Source: Diplonema papillatum
Taxonomy: Eukaryota > Euglenozoa > Diplonemea > Diplonemida > Diplonemidae
Length of the DNA: 64,000 nt
Assembly: GCA_030068145.1 (NCBI GenBank)
Contig: JAPJBO010000090.1
Location: 248,001 to 312,000, forward strand
Reading direction: 5' to 3'
Shown: piece after piece, positions 20,500 to 30,912 of the stretch
How the letters are laid out: each line of letters starts with the position of its first letter
How positions within the stretch are numbered: position 1 is the stretch's first letter
Made by a program: the position numbers and the translations under genes
The notes under the pieces: generated by a model
What the model was told of the DNA's origin: nothing
The model's database searches: none
The model's input: the letters and a program-made list of their open reading frames with translations, nothing else

Positions 20500-21640
20500 C
20501 CACATGGATTAGCACGCACTGGCGCGTCTGCCAAACATCCCACTGCGCAAGGTGGTAAAACGCTCTTTTCGTTTGCTTTTGTTGGGGCATGAGATACGTG
20601 GAATGTAGTTGACCGAAAAATTGCATCGTTCTGCCGTTCTAGTACCGCCTCGACTGCCAGAGTAACAACGCAGACCCAGAGAGCTTTCTCTTGAGTCTGT
20701 CTTCACAATCGAAGTCACACTTTCATGCAACATCTAAGACCATGTGACTGTTTCTTGTTTCGTGAAGGCAAGGTTTTAAGTGAGGGGCGGTATCAGTGTG
20801 TGTAGATGCGGGTCAGGTTTCCAAATATCCTGGCGTGGCCGCTTCTTCAAAAGTTGTGAAGAGATTCAGTAGCGTGTTGTTGACCGGACACTTGCAACGT
20901 TCTACCGCAAAAATTGCATCGTTCTATCGTTCTAGTACTGCCCCGACTGCCAGAGTAACAACGCAGACCCAGAGAGCTTTCTCTTGAGTCTGTCTTCACA
21001 CTCGAAGTCACATTTTCATGCAACATCTAAGACCATGTGACTGTTTCTTGTTTCGTGAAGGCAAGGTTTTAAGTGAGGGGCGGTATCAGTGTGTGTAGAT
21101 GCGGGTCAGGTTTCCAAATATCCTGGCGTGGCCGCTTCTTCAAAAGTTGTGAAGAGATTCAGTAGCGTGTTGTTGACCGGACACTTGCAACGTTCTACCG
21201 CAAAAATTGCATCGTTCTATCGTTCTAGTACTGCCCCGACTGCCAGAGTAACAACGCAGACCCAGAGAGCTTTCTCTTGAGTCTGTCTTCACACTCGAAG
21301 TCACATTTTCATGCAACATCTAAGACCATGTGACTGTTTCTTGTTTCGTGAAGGCAAGGTTTTAAGTGAGGGGCGGTATCAGTGTGTGTAGATGCGGGTC
21401 AGGTTTCCAAATATCCTGGCGTGGCCGCTTCTTCAAAAGTTGTGAAGAGATTCAGTAGCGTGTTGTTGACCGGACACTTGCAACGTTCTACCGCAAAAAT
21501 TGCATCGTTCTATCGTTCTAGTACTGCCCCGACTGCCAGAGTAACAACGCAGACCCAGAGAGCTTTCTCTTGAGTCTGTCTTACACAATGGGAGTCGCAG
21601 CTCATGCAACATCTAAAACTGCATGCGACTAAACCTTTTT
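20500..21640. repeat. Tandem array, 293-bp unit, about 3.6 copies
   Basis: Exact 293-bp period (TTTTAAGTGAGGGGCGG at about 20773, 21066 and 21359). The two central units are identical; the first and last are partial and diverged. The 63-codon plus-strand frame recurring in it carries no recognisable motif. Confidence 0.95.
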
Positions 21641-22250
21641 TCATGAAGTCGTTGTTTTTTTTTAATCTCCGATGGACGTCAGACGGCGGGGTAGGATCTT
21701 TTGGCCGTGTATGTGTCAAACTGCGACGGAAGCATTCTCGAGTTTTGCACTTTTTGCGTTGAGTACGAGTAGTGCCCCGGCGAATGCTGTTGACAGGGCT
21801 TGGAATATTCGAGACGGTATCCATTGTATCTTCAGAGCCCCCCTGTGTAGTGCAGCCTCGTGGGGAAGCATTCCCGGGGTAGCAAAAAGAGGTTCCGTCT
21901 TTCGTCCAGAAGGGGAGAGTGGTGCAAGGAAAGAGTGGCCGCCGTGAGGCCCCTGTAGTTTGCAGCGAACCTTTTTTTTTTTTGCGCGTTTTTTTCTTGG
22001 GGTTTTTCTTTTTTTTTGTCGAGTTCCTCCATTTTCTTCGTGCACCTTAGTGGGGGAGTCATTTGCAAGCAAATGAGTACCACACTACGCACACCGCAAC
22101 ACGGGGATCGCGTGATACGGTTTCCCGTCTGGTTTCCCCATCTTCGACTTTCCTCTTGTCTTTAATATTTTTTTTTCAAACTTATTTTTTCATAGTTTCC
22201 GTTTCCGAGTTCGGGTTAAGGAGGAGAGTGACACGAGAGCCGGCCTTTCG
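21641..22250. other. 3' flank of the carrier gene
   Basis: Contains T-rich tracts near 21970-22015 and 22165-22190 (A-rich on the gene's strand). The carrier stop is at 22253-22251. No separate gene supported. Confidence 0.5.
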
Positions 22251-25200
22251 TTACGCGGGTGCGACTGCCTGCGGCTGGGCAAGCGACGTGGTGACCTGCA
22301 CATACGTCTTCTTGTACTGCTCAAAGATCATCCACATCAGAATCACCTGTCGGATGTATGGTGTTTGTTTGTGCCGTGTTTGCGGGGTAGTTCAATGTTT
22401 AGACAGGCATCCATGATTGATATTATCAAGTCTCGATTCGGGGGGGGGAATCTTAGTTTACCACTTCCGGGCAGAGTTCGCGGGTGTCAGTGAGAGGCCA
22501 AAGTGGTCGCCGTTTGCCTTATTGGAAAGATCTGACACAAATCTCTGACGCGTCCTTCAGCGGGCAAAAATCCTGCTCCGAGCTCTCAACGGATACCTAA
22601 GGTTTGCCATGAAGCCCCTCCACCCTTTTCCCACATTGACCCTCGTCCGTAAGTGCTTAATGATGTTGAAGGCAGAGCACTGCCTCTCATGCAAAAGTGG
22701 GGTATGAAACCTGAGTGTATTTGGGGGGGGAACTTTTAGAGTGTAAGTTCACTAAGAGACCCGGGGGTTTATAGTCTCCATTTCAGTATACACAGCTTGG
22801 CGAGGAGACCTATTGCGGTTAACGGTACGGCCCGATGCAAGATAATGAGATCTCCCCTGTTTTTCCATGCACATCCACAAGACACCCTACTACAAGAAGA
22901 AAGTGCAGCTTTCCAGGATAGTTAACCCTGTCCCCGCGTGAAGCGTTTCAAGGGTCAACCCTTCCTTCAAAAAGAGACGACTGCATCATCCGGGGCCTGT
23001 GGACATGGTCAACAGGATCGTCATTGTGTCACCACTTCAGATCTCTGCATCCGGGTTGCGGAATGTTCACGCATTCCCTTTCGGCAATCCTGATCCCATT
23101 CTCTTGCATCGGACCGTACCGTTAACCGCAATAGGTCTCCTACGCTGAAAGCCTCTGGCCGACAGAACAATGTAGGTAAGGGCAGTCGGCAAACTGGATC
23201 CGTACCTTCGGGAAAATGATTCGCTCTCACATGCGGGATTGTCGGTGCTGGTTTAGGTCTGGGCTCAGATTGAAGGTGCTGTGAGTGGCGCTCTCGCGGT
23301 GCTACCCGCGGCTCCTGATTTCTCGGTCTTTCTGACAACGTCCGTACAAACGCAATCATCGTTGGGAATCGTGTGCTCGGGCACCACCAAACGACTCCGA
23401 ATGAGAAGGGAGGAAATATAGAGGTAGCGGGGATGATACAATACAAACACAATCTGATTTGTTACACCACCGTGTGTTGTTTTCTCACTCAGGACTTTGA
23501 CCCGTTGTGTTTGTGTGATGTGTCGTGTGTGGGGTAGACCCGCATGACCTCACGTCCGTTCAACACGTGGTTCCGTAGTTACAGCACTTGGGATCCCTTC
23601 TGTTCTTTGTCGGGCAGCATCGAGCATTTCCTTTCAAGCTGGCGCTGATGTAAAAACACAAACCTGCGGGCACTGCCTCATGAAGCACGGGATAAGTCCC
23701 TTGTAGAAGCCCCTGATGCCTTCGATTTTGTAGGTGCGCTTCACGCACTCCCAATCGGACGTGTAGTGAACCAGCGAGCTGACGCCGTCCTTCGGTGCGC
23801 TCTTGGCTTGCATAACACGCGACTTTACAACGTCGAGGGGGTTGACGATCATTGTCGAAACGGTACCTGCGAGTTGAGTGTAGCGTTCTTTGAGGTTCAA
23901 CCCTTTACGGAGGGGGGACATGATATACTTATGTCGAAAAAGCCAGCTGAATGGGCCTCTGGGGCAAAGACACGCCAAAAAAGGGCCAAGGTTTGCTGCT
24001 GTGAAGAGATGTGTTGCGAAGTATTTCCAAGGAACCCCAGGTTTCCCATTTTTGAGGAGGGAAAACGACAAAGTGGATTATAATCCACTTTGTCGTCTAA
24101 TCCATTTTGTCGCCCCGTTATGGGGCATTTGTGGGGCGTCGCAAGGGGTCCTTCGAGTACCTCAGTATCAAACCCAGAGTTGCCAAGAAACCTGGTTGAT
24201 CCTGCCAGTGTGACACCCGCTTTTTAAACTCCAGCTTTAACTCCAGCTTCTGAGGCTGCTCACATCCCGCAGCAGCCCGGACAGGGTGTGTCAACTTGCA
24301 GCCAAAACCGAAAAGACTGTCGCGCATACGAACCTTATCGAGAAACTTTGCGGGGAGGTCCAGGGGCCTTCCGAGGGGGTCATTGGGGGGTCTATATATA
24401 TATGCGAGTACCGAAACCTTGTTGTCGAGAGAGGGAGAACCCAATACAACTACAACGTGAGTCTTTTTAGCATTTATTGTGGTTTAGAGGTTCGGTGTAT
24501 TAGGGTCTCTGGTTGACCATTGAGGCTGGTAGTATGAGGGTAGTAGGTATACTTATACACTTTAATTACGGCTAGCCATGTTTGTAAGTGTTGCGACCGA
24601 CACCAAGAAGAAATTCGCTTTGAATTTAGTCTTGGCCCCCCCCCACGCGCACGCTTTTTTGTTGAACGCTTACGCCCGCCGCTAAACCCAGATTTACCTC
24701 CTTGCGATAGTGGGGAGTGACTATCGGCATGCCTATGAGTACCACACTATCCCTCCTTTGAAACTTCGCAAGTCTCCTTAAGTTTTTGGTAAGGTGCCTT
24801 CACAGGGACTAGTCCCAATGTGAAATGTGCCCTTAGGGGACTAGTCCCACTTGGGGCTTTTGTCAGGGAAATGCACTTAGCAGATTTTGAGCAAATTTTG
24901 GAATTTTTTTCATTTTCTCCAGATTTTTGCCGATTTTTGCAGATTTTGGCCATTTTTGCCCGATTTTTCCACATTTTGGCTATTTTTGCCGATTTTTCCA
25001 GATATTGGCCGATTTTCCACATTTTGGCAGATTTTTGCAGATTTTGGCCATTTTGCCGATTTTCCAGATTTTGGCCATTTTTGCCGATTTTTCCAGATTT
25101 TGGCCGATTTTCCACATCTTGGCAGATTTTGTTCAGATATTGGCCATTTTTGCCGATTTTTTCCAGATTTCCCAGATTTTGACCGGCCGAAAATGGCCAA

Positions 25201-28200
25201 AATCTGAAAAATCCAAAAAACCGAAAAATTTCCGAAAATTTGCTAAAAATTTGCCAAGTACACTTCCCTGGCAAAAAGTCCAATGAAATTGTTTGCCCTC
25301 AGGGGACTAGTCCCCTAAGGGCACATTTTCATTGGGAAGTACTGGGAAATGCACTTCGCAACTTTTTTGCAAATTCTTAATAGGAATTGTAATGCAAAAT
25401 AGGGACTAGTCCCCTAAGGGCACATTTCACCCCACAGCTTGGCAGCGTGTGACTCCGTCATCACCGACCCTGCTACGACCTCGACAACGTCCCCCGTGCA
25501 GCCGTCAGCGTTGTCGACGCGTTGGTCCACAGGCGTTCGTCGCGTTGTAATCGACACCTGCCCGTACGCCTTCGACGTCTACCCGCTCTCAAGCTCCCGT
25601 AGCCGCCAGCCGCGAATCACCTCTCTCAGCGTGACCCCTCGCCCCCTGCTTTGTCGCACCAGCCCGAGCACATTTCCTGCCTCGTCCTCGGCGCCGTCGA
25701 AGTCTTCCGTCCAGCGTATACCGAGCTTCTTTGCATGCTCGGCCGCTCCCAACCGGTCCCCATGCGCGGACTCTACTGCCATACACTCGTCGAACTGCTT
25801 CTACGCGGGACCTCCACGCCGGCCTGTTGCACTAAGAGTCTAATAATCAGAAAAAGGAAGGCACAGCAAAGAAACCCACTACAAAACCAGGGCCCCAGTG
25901 ACAAGCGAAACTGGCCCAACCCCATGAGAGAAGGGCACTCTGGGAGACGTATTCTGAGGTAATTCAATCAAACAAACATGATCCAGAGGGGTTTGAGGTT
26001 CAAAAGGGACACGTCGCATTCAAAAAGAGACAAGGCCGGTCCAGAATACCGATGAGAACCAATGGATTCCCATCGAAATCCCCTGTTTCCACATCTTTAT
26101 ACACTTTAACTACGGCTAGCCATGTTTGTAAGTGTTGCGACCGACACCAAGAAGAAATTCGCTTTGAATTTAGTCTTGGGCTCCCCACGCGCATGCATGT
26201 TGAGCAGGGGTTGCCATGCAGCTCGTATCGGTCTGTAATATGCGTTCTTACTTCCTTTGGGTTGAGAGGACGTGCGGTGGGGAGGGTCGGGTAGTAGAAA
26301 GAGAAGGTGAAGGGTTATAATATTATCCTCCTTGGTGTGCGTCTCGTGCTGCAATTAGCTCCAGTCTCAGTGCCGCTGCGTAAAAGGGTAAGTAGAAAAC
26401 GAACCAACTGTTAATGATGTTCGTGTGTTTGCCACATTTCCATCGTGGCGCCTCAGGAGACGGAAAGCTAGGGGGCGGGATGGTGGGTAAGCTAGAGCGT
26501 GAGCGGTTGTGTGATGGAGCGAGAGGCCCTGTTTCACAGTATATCATTAGTCGGTTAATATTAATCTTCTAAGACTAGCGTCTTATACGACAAAAAAAAA
26601 ATTTCTTTTTGCGTAAGTGGCGACTGCTTGTTGTCTTCCGCAGTTAAGGTACTCTGAATGCACTCTGGCATCGTGGCTGGTTATCTGGTCGTAGCTCCTG
26701 GTTTGCGGTGTTTAGTTTTGCACCACGGTTTGTGGTGTCGTGGGCTTGTGAATTGTGGTTTGTTCGGTGTCTGTCCGTCGCTGTGACAGTACGGGCAAAT
26801 CTCCCTTTTGCAGGGTTTTTTCTGGGGTGGGCTGGAGTGGGGATTTTCCCCACTCCAGATTCTTGGCGAAACTCTGAGTGGGCTGGAGTGGGTTTTTTTC
26901 TGTTCATTGCAGCATCGCCAGAAAAGCTGCGACCCCACATCGCAACGCAATCGCTCCAGAAGTGCGAAAAAAGGGGCAGAAAAAAGAAGAGAAAGGAAGA
27001 AAGAAAAAAAGACGAGACAGGCAGGAAATGCAGCACGTGTTGACAACCAACGACGAGACCCACCTGAGAGAGTACAGAACGAGCCCCTGTGCGGCGCCGA
27101 CGAAAACGAGATGACACTGGAGGAGGTTCTCAACGGCTTCGTAATAGGTACCAGGAACCGGGATGACAAGGCGGCAGAACGGGCATCGTGGCAACCAACA
27201 AAGACCTGCAAATCGGTACCCGACGACTACGCAAAATCGCCATCCCACCACACCTTGTCAAAAGGGTGGGCATCAGCCGAAACTACCAACATAAAGGAAA
27301 AGAAATGGTGCGGGTGTGAAGACAAACAATAACAACATAAAAAACGACGGACTGACGTTCATCGTCGGAAACACAAACAATGTCGCGGCAGGGAACACTT
27401 GCAGGGTTTTTTACGCCACTCAAACGTAAGCGCGAGGACTCGACAGGCGATGAGGCCACAGAGACACCACCAACCCAACAAGGTGATCCACCTTCTCAGC
27501 CGACACCTGAAGTACAGCCACCGACACAACCCCCTCCTGGACCACTTCAAGCTCAGCCACCTGCCTCTGAACGCCAAGTCCCAGCAAACCAGCAGATCCT
27601 CCATAACTACATGGCTTGGTCGGCAGTGTTGTTGGAAGAGCAAGGAAAACTGCGGGGTTTGACGTGGAAGAGAACAGGGATCGGGTACCTCAAGAAAGCT
27701 GATTTCATGGCTCGAGTCCAGGAACACGACAAAGGACCGAAACGTCAGCAGCAGGCCACGCAGCAAGCACCACTGCCCGACGCCGACAAAGCATCCGAGG
27801 GCTACGACTCCGCCGCCTCGCAGGCTTCGAGAACGTCGCAGAGCTCAAAGAAGTGGCACACGAAGGTGAGCAAAAAGCAGCTACGGTGTCAGTTTCCAGG
27901 GGTCACTGACGACGTTCTTTGGGCGGGAAAAGCAGAAGGAGAGGAGGGTTTTGAGTGGAGTGCAAACCCTCGACACAACCCTCGTTCACTCCCTTCCTGC
28001 TGTGGCAACTGAACCCATGTGAAGACAACGAACTAACCGGCCTAATAGGCACCAGGAGAACGTCGAACTAAGCTGCCTTGGGGGAAAAGCCCGCAGCCAG
28101 CACCACAAAGCGCAATTTGCGTGGATTGCTTGGCAATTCTGCTCTGAAAACGCGTCGAAAAGTTTCCCCACTCCAGCTCGAAAATTTGAAATCCTAGAAA

Positions 28201-30211
28201 AACCCCTGTTTTGCAACAAAAAAAGAACTGGCATACCCGCCGTGGTGCTCGCCATGAGGTGCGTGCGCGTGTTGTCCCTGTAGCCGCGGGCGAGGAGCGC
28301 TTTTTTGGACGTGTCGTACGTGGTGAACTGGCCGGCCGTGACCAACCCGCCGCGCAGCACGAGGGGCCGCAGGCCTCTGTACAGGGATAGGACGCCCTCC
28401 TCGCGGACCATGCTGCGAAGGCCTTGGATCGCGTTGCGGTAGCCGCGGCGCTGGTCGACGGGCAGCTTGCCGTCCGCCTGCATCCGCACGAGCACGACAT
28501 CCGCGGGGCAGCTCAGCGCGCTGGCCGTCACCCCAGCGGCGCACGAGGTGGCGACTTTCACAGCAACCGTGAGGTCCTTCGCCTTGCCCTTCCCGGCCAG
28601 GACCTGCAGGTAGTCGTTCATCCCAAATCTGTGCGAGGTTGTAGTTTGATAGAACTTTTGTTTGTGCGTGACATACTATGTTTGGTAAGTTTCTACTCGC
28701 GGGTCCTACTCCCTCGTATTTTTATAGAGGATACAGGATCTTGGTAACGTAGTATGTGTCGTCTGCCGAAGCAGCCGGAGACAGCAGGCGCAGGGGGCAG
28801 GTCTTGCGTTACTTTTCTCTTCTTCATGGAGACCCGCCCCCCGGCATCCCGACTGTCCAATCACTGTCGAGAAAGGTTTGCGCCCCCGACCGGTCGATTT
28901 GCCACTTTTGTGGCCGGGCGGTGCTGCCAGCACTTGTTCGTACATGATGCTGGCAGTTGGGGGATTGGCGACCGCGACTCAATTAAGGTGCGGTCAGCAG
29001 TCTTGGCAAACTAATACATCCTCCTCCTACTGCGTATACTGGCTCCGTCTGCTGCTTCGTCTTCACCGTCGCAGATGATGCATAAATCGAAAGTAGAAAG
29101 GTCAGGCAGTGATTCGGTCTGTTTGTCACAATCGTCGTCGTCAAGCGAGGGGTGAAGTTACGATGTTTTCGGGATAGCGACGGGGTTATTTAACCTTGTA
29201 ACGAGTGTTAGGTATTCGTCGGATGTATTAATCTTCTAAGATCTGCGATCTTACACGACAAAAAAAACAGATGATATATTTTCCGAGTAAGTTATTCAGA
29301 TAATTAATGGATAGTGCTGAGGCATTTACTGTTCACAAAGTTCAAGGATGAGAGTATGATACTGTGATATTCTGGAGTCCGAGAGAATATTCATCTTCTG
29401 TTCAAAAAAGAGTTTGTAAAGGGGGGTCGTTGTTATTGGTGCTGGTTTTGAGGGATAAGGTAAAGGGAAAAACTCTTTTTGCGGTGGCCTCCGCTGGTCT
29501 GGTAGTCCGTGCTACCTCCATTCTTTTACACTCGTTCTCTTCTCTACGCACTACTGTACGTACTCTTTCACTCTTTTGTTTGTAAAGAGGGGTCGAATAA
29601 TAACAATTATTTGACACGCGTCTGGTTGTCTAAAAACACTACCACTGCAACGATTCTCTTGGCGATCGTTCAAATATGGAAGAGGCCATCTAGAGGTCTA
29701 CCCCGGGTCATTCTTTGGTCCGAGGGCGTTTCTGAACTGTTTCGAATTCGTATTTGACACACGTCTGGTTGTCTAAAAACACTACCACTACCACGATTCT
29801 CATGGCGATCGTTCAAAAATGGAAGAGGCCATCTGGAGGTCAACCCCAGGTCATTTTCTTCGGTCCGAGGGCGTTTCTACTGAACTGTTTCGAATCCGAT
29901 CTTTTCATTCCGACCCTCAGTGGGCTCCGAAGCTCGATATCTGGCGGGCTAACAATCAAAATGAAATACCTCGACGTGCTGAACACAGCCTGCCTGAGCC
30001 ACGTTGCCGTCACGCCCCTGTAGAAGCCCTGGCGGAGCCCTTCCGTCCGCAGGATGTCGCGGGCCACACCCACACCCGTGCCGCCCTTGGCGGCCGTCCC
30101 TTCCCCGTGCAGGAACAGCCGCACCTTCAAGCTGTCCACCGGATGCGTCAGCGTGCTGGCCGTCATCGCGGCGAGCCCGCCAATGAGACCCGAAGCCAGC
30201 CCAGACGTCAT
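22251..30211 (-). CDS. Mitochondrial carrier, dicarboxylate (SLC25A10)-type, four exons
   Basis: A complete gene assembles in frame: exons 30211-29970, 28628-28237, 23866-23664 and 22346-22251 (TAA). Donors are GTATTT, GTATGC and GTTTGT; acceptors all end in CAG; phases 2, 1 and 0. The 310-residue product has the three-repeat SLC25 layout with the signature once per repeat: HPVDSLKVR (about residue 25), CPADVVLVR (about 112) and NPLDVVKSR (about 220). Repeat 2 with PAD..LVRMQ and LPVDQRRGY closely follows dicarboxylate carriers, which exchange malate or succinate for phosphate across the inner mitochondrial membrane; the exact substrate is inferred. ATG 30211 is chosen because it gives a normal carrier N-terminus. 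Introns are 1341, 4370 and 1317 bp and full of repeats. Repeats 1 and 3 are canonical; in repeat 2 the usual Lys is Leu, as in several carriers of this clade. Confidence 0.93.
22455..22665. mobile_element. T-family MITE, diverged, in carrier intron 3
   Basis: Holds CGCGGGTGTCAGTGAGAGG, AAAGTGGTCGCCGTTTGC, CCTGCTCCGAGCTCTCAACG and ends CCGTAAGTGCTTAATG. Inner deletions relative to the 32-kb copy. Confidence 0.75.
22804..23141. mobile_element. 338-bp MITE with about 50-bp inverted ends
   Basis: Left arm 22804-22852 (GAGACCTATTGCGGTTAACG, GTACGGCCCGATGCAAGA) is repeated inverted at 23092-23141 with only a few differences. It lies in carrier intron 3 and has no coding capacity. Confidence 0.85.
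23465..23650 (+). repeat. Repeat S1b at the start of carrier intron 3
   Basis: Same blocks as 18690-18838. On the gene's strand the repeat starts about 15 bases after the 5' splice site of exon 3 (donor at 23663). Confidence 0.75.
24065..24096. other. Perfect 32-bp palindrome
   Basis: Arms ACGACAAAGTGGATTA and TAATCCACTTTGTCGT with no spacer; a third, imperfect arm (TAATCCATTTTGTCG) follows at 24098-24112. In carrier intron 2. Confidence 0.85.
24189..24209 (+). pseudogene. SSU (18S) rRNA extreme 5' end, 21 bases
   Basis: Exact match to the universal eukaryotic SSU 5' terminus, AACCTGGTTGATCCTGCCAG plus T. The sequence after it is a D-family end, not SSU. Same sequence as a widely used SSU primer site. 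Confidence 0.7.
24208..24262. repeat. D-family end fragment
   Basis: GTGACACCCGCTTTTTAAAC then CTCCAGCTTCTGAGGCTG, the inverted right end of family D, joined directly to the SSU fragment. Confidence 0.7.
24480..24710. repeat. Diverged repeat A plus S1 fragment
   Basis: GAGGTTCGGTGTATTAGGG, CTACGGCTAGCC-like and CGACCGACACCAAGAAG mark family A; TGTTGAACGCTTACGCCCGCC with ACCCAGATTTACCTCC marks S1. Confidence 0.7.
24785..25440. repeat. GACTAGTC-palindrome-bounded block with GATTTTTGCC tandem core
   Basis: GGGACTAGTCCC palindromes at about 24807, 24838, 25301 and 25403, most followed or preceded by TAAGGGCACATTT or its inverse, flank a 24890-25260 core of degenerate 14-16-bp units (CAGATTTTGGCCATTTTTGC). 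It may be one inverted-repeat element whose core expanded. It lies in carrier intron 2. Confidence 0.75.
25579..25800 (-). CDS. Possible orphan exon, unrecognised
   Basis: 73 codons ending in TAG, preceded by an acceptor-like CCCGCGTAG. The peptide starts KQFDECMAVESAHG and is GC-rich and protein-like (WTEDFDGAEDEAGN), unlike its AT-rich surroundings. It lies on the carrier strand inside intron 2, but its phase (0) does not fit the carrier's exon 2 (phase 1). It may belong to a nested gene or be a relic. Confidence 0.3.
   Translation of the reverse strand, partial: KQFDECMAVESAHGDRLGAAEHAKKLGIRWTEDFDGAEDEAGNVLGLVRQSRGRGVTLREVIRGWRLRELESG
26095..26240. repeat. Repeat A, diverged copy
   Basis: CTACGGCTAGCCATGTTTG, GCGACCGACACCAAGAAG, GCATGTTGAGCAGGGGTTGCC. 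Confidence 0.75.
26808..28218. mobile_element. Putative inverted-repeat-bounded unit in carrier intron 2
   Basis: Left TTTGCAGGGTTTTTTCTGG followed by GGGCTGGAGTGGGG is echoed inverted on the right (CCCCACTCCAGCTCG, then AAAACCCCTGTTTTGCAAC). The ends are imperfect and about 15-50 bp. The unit contains the plus-strand ORF 27380-28012. Tentative. Confidence 0.4.
27380..28012 (+). CDS. Hypothetical protein with N-terminal PCNA-box-like motif
   Basis: 210 codons from ATG to TGA. Residues 4-11 read QGTLAGFF, which fits the PCNA-interacting (PIP) box Q-x-x-L-x-x-F-F, followed at once by a basic KRKRED patch, as in many replication and repair proteins. Next is a Pro/Gln/Thr-rich linker, a central segment with HNYMAWSAVLLEEQ, and a Lys/Ser-rich tail containing WHTKVSKKQLRCQFPG. 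It runs opposite to the carrier gene and lies wholly in its intron 2. No enzyme domain seen. It may be an accessory protein of the surrounding putative element, or a first exon with more downstream. Confidence 0.45.
   Translation: MSRQGTLAGFFTPLKRKREDSTGDEATETPPTQQGDPPSQPTPEVQPPTQPPPGPLQAQPPASERQVPANQQILHNYMAWSAVLLEEQGKLRGLTWKRTGIGYLKKADFMARVQEHDKGPKRQQQATQQAPLPDADKASEGYDSAASQASRTSQSSKKWHTKVSKKQLRCQFPGVTDDVLWAGKAEGEEGFEWSANPRHNPRSLPSCCGN
29423..29582 (+). repeat. Repeat J copy
   Basis: GTTATTGGTGCTGGTTTTGAG, CTGGTCTGGTAGTCCGTGC, CACTACTGTACGTACTC; nearly identical to 54568-54726, where it touches a splice acceptor. Confidence 0.85.
29655..29955. repeat. Two E-family half elements
   Basis: 29655-29750 and 29793-29955 each start TTCTC.TGGCGATCGTTCAAA and continue GGCCATCT.GAGGTC and TCCGAGGGCGTTTCT, matching the left half of the E element at 10046. 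The second ends about 15 bases from the carrier exon 1 donor. Confidence 0.8.
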
Positions 30212-30247
30212 CGTCGCGGTCAACCGAGGAGGTCTTCTTTTTTTTTT

Positions 30248-30575
30248 TGTATAAGCACCTGCTTTGTAGGTACTGCTGGTATTCAGAAGGCTGGGATCAA
30301 CCCTCGCATCAAGACCTCTGCTCTATGAACGGTGGTAATGGTGCCTTGCAAGTAATCTCTTCATCGGGATGAAAACGCTTACGCGTGAAATGCTTGAGGA
30401 GACTGCCAGTTGCGATAGATCAAAGGAGGTAAATGTGCTGTAGCCCACACGAAACACAGGTGAATCCAGGGTTTAGTGGCGGGCGTAAGCGTTCAACAAA
30501 GACCCACTTTGTAGTTGTATTGTTTTCTCCCCCTCTAGCCTCCTTCGAAATGAGCACAAGGCAGTCCCTCGAGTA
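30248..30575 (-). repeat. Repeat S1, inverted, with a 120-bp insertion
   Basis: Reads on the minus strand as S1; bases about 30276-30395 are extra. It is immediately joined to family A at 30576. It lies just upstream of the carrier start codon. Confidence 0.75.
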
Positions 30576-30897
30576 TTTTAGAGTTATAGTTCGCTTGAGA
30601 ATCCGGGATTTTAGAGTCTCCGGGTGACCTTCGTCGAATGGGTTCTTTTAAAGCTAATACGTACTGGGTGAGTTTGGGGGGGGCACCCCACGTCTTACAA
30701 GTTGAGCAGGAGTTGCCCTGTAAACCGTACCGGTCCATTGTTCGCACCATGGCTCTAAGTAGAGAAGAGTGTACAATAGCTCAGAGAGGTTTTCGTGCGA
30801 TTTAACCTACGTGTGTTCTGGGTAAACCGCTGCCAACGTTCTTGTTGGCTGTAACAAATACTGTCACCAGGGAAGCAGAAATTGGTTGTCGCAAAAA
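30576..30897. repeat. Repeat A (internal deletion) and repeat P
   Basis: 30576-30750 is A lacking its middle. 30793-30897 is family P (GTGCGATTTAACCTACGTG, AAACCGCTGCCAACGTTC, GCAGAAATTGGTTGTCGC), repeated at 43960-44045 and 44190-44288. Confidence 0.75.
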
Positions 30898-30912
30898 GGC
30901 ACGTCAGCAAAC

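Noticed and set aside
20796..21573. Three identical 63-codon plus-strand ORFs
   Set aside because: By-product of the 293-bp tandem array; no start context, motif or flanking splice signals.
24747..25283. 178-codon Asn/Lys/Ile-rich minus-strand ORF
   Set aside because: Low-complexity translation of the GATTTTTGCC tandem core.
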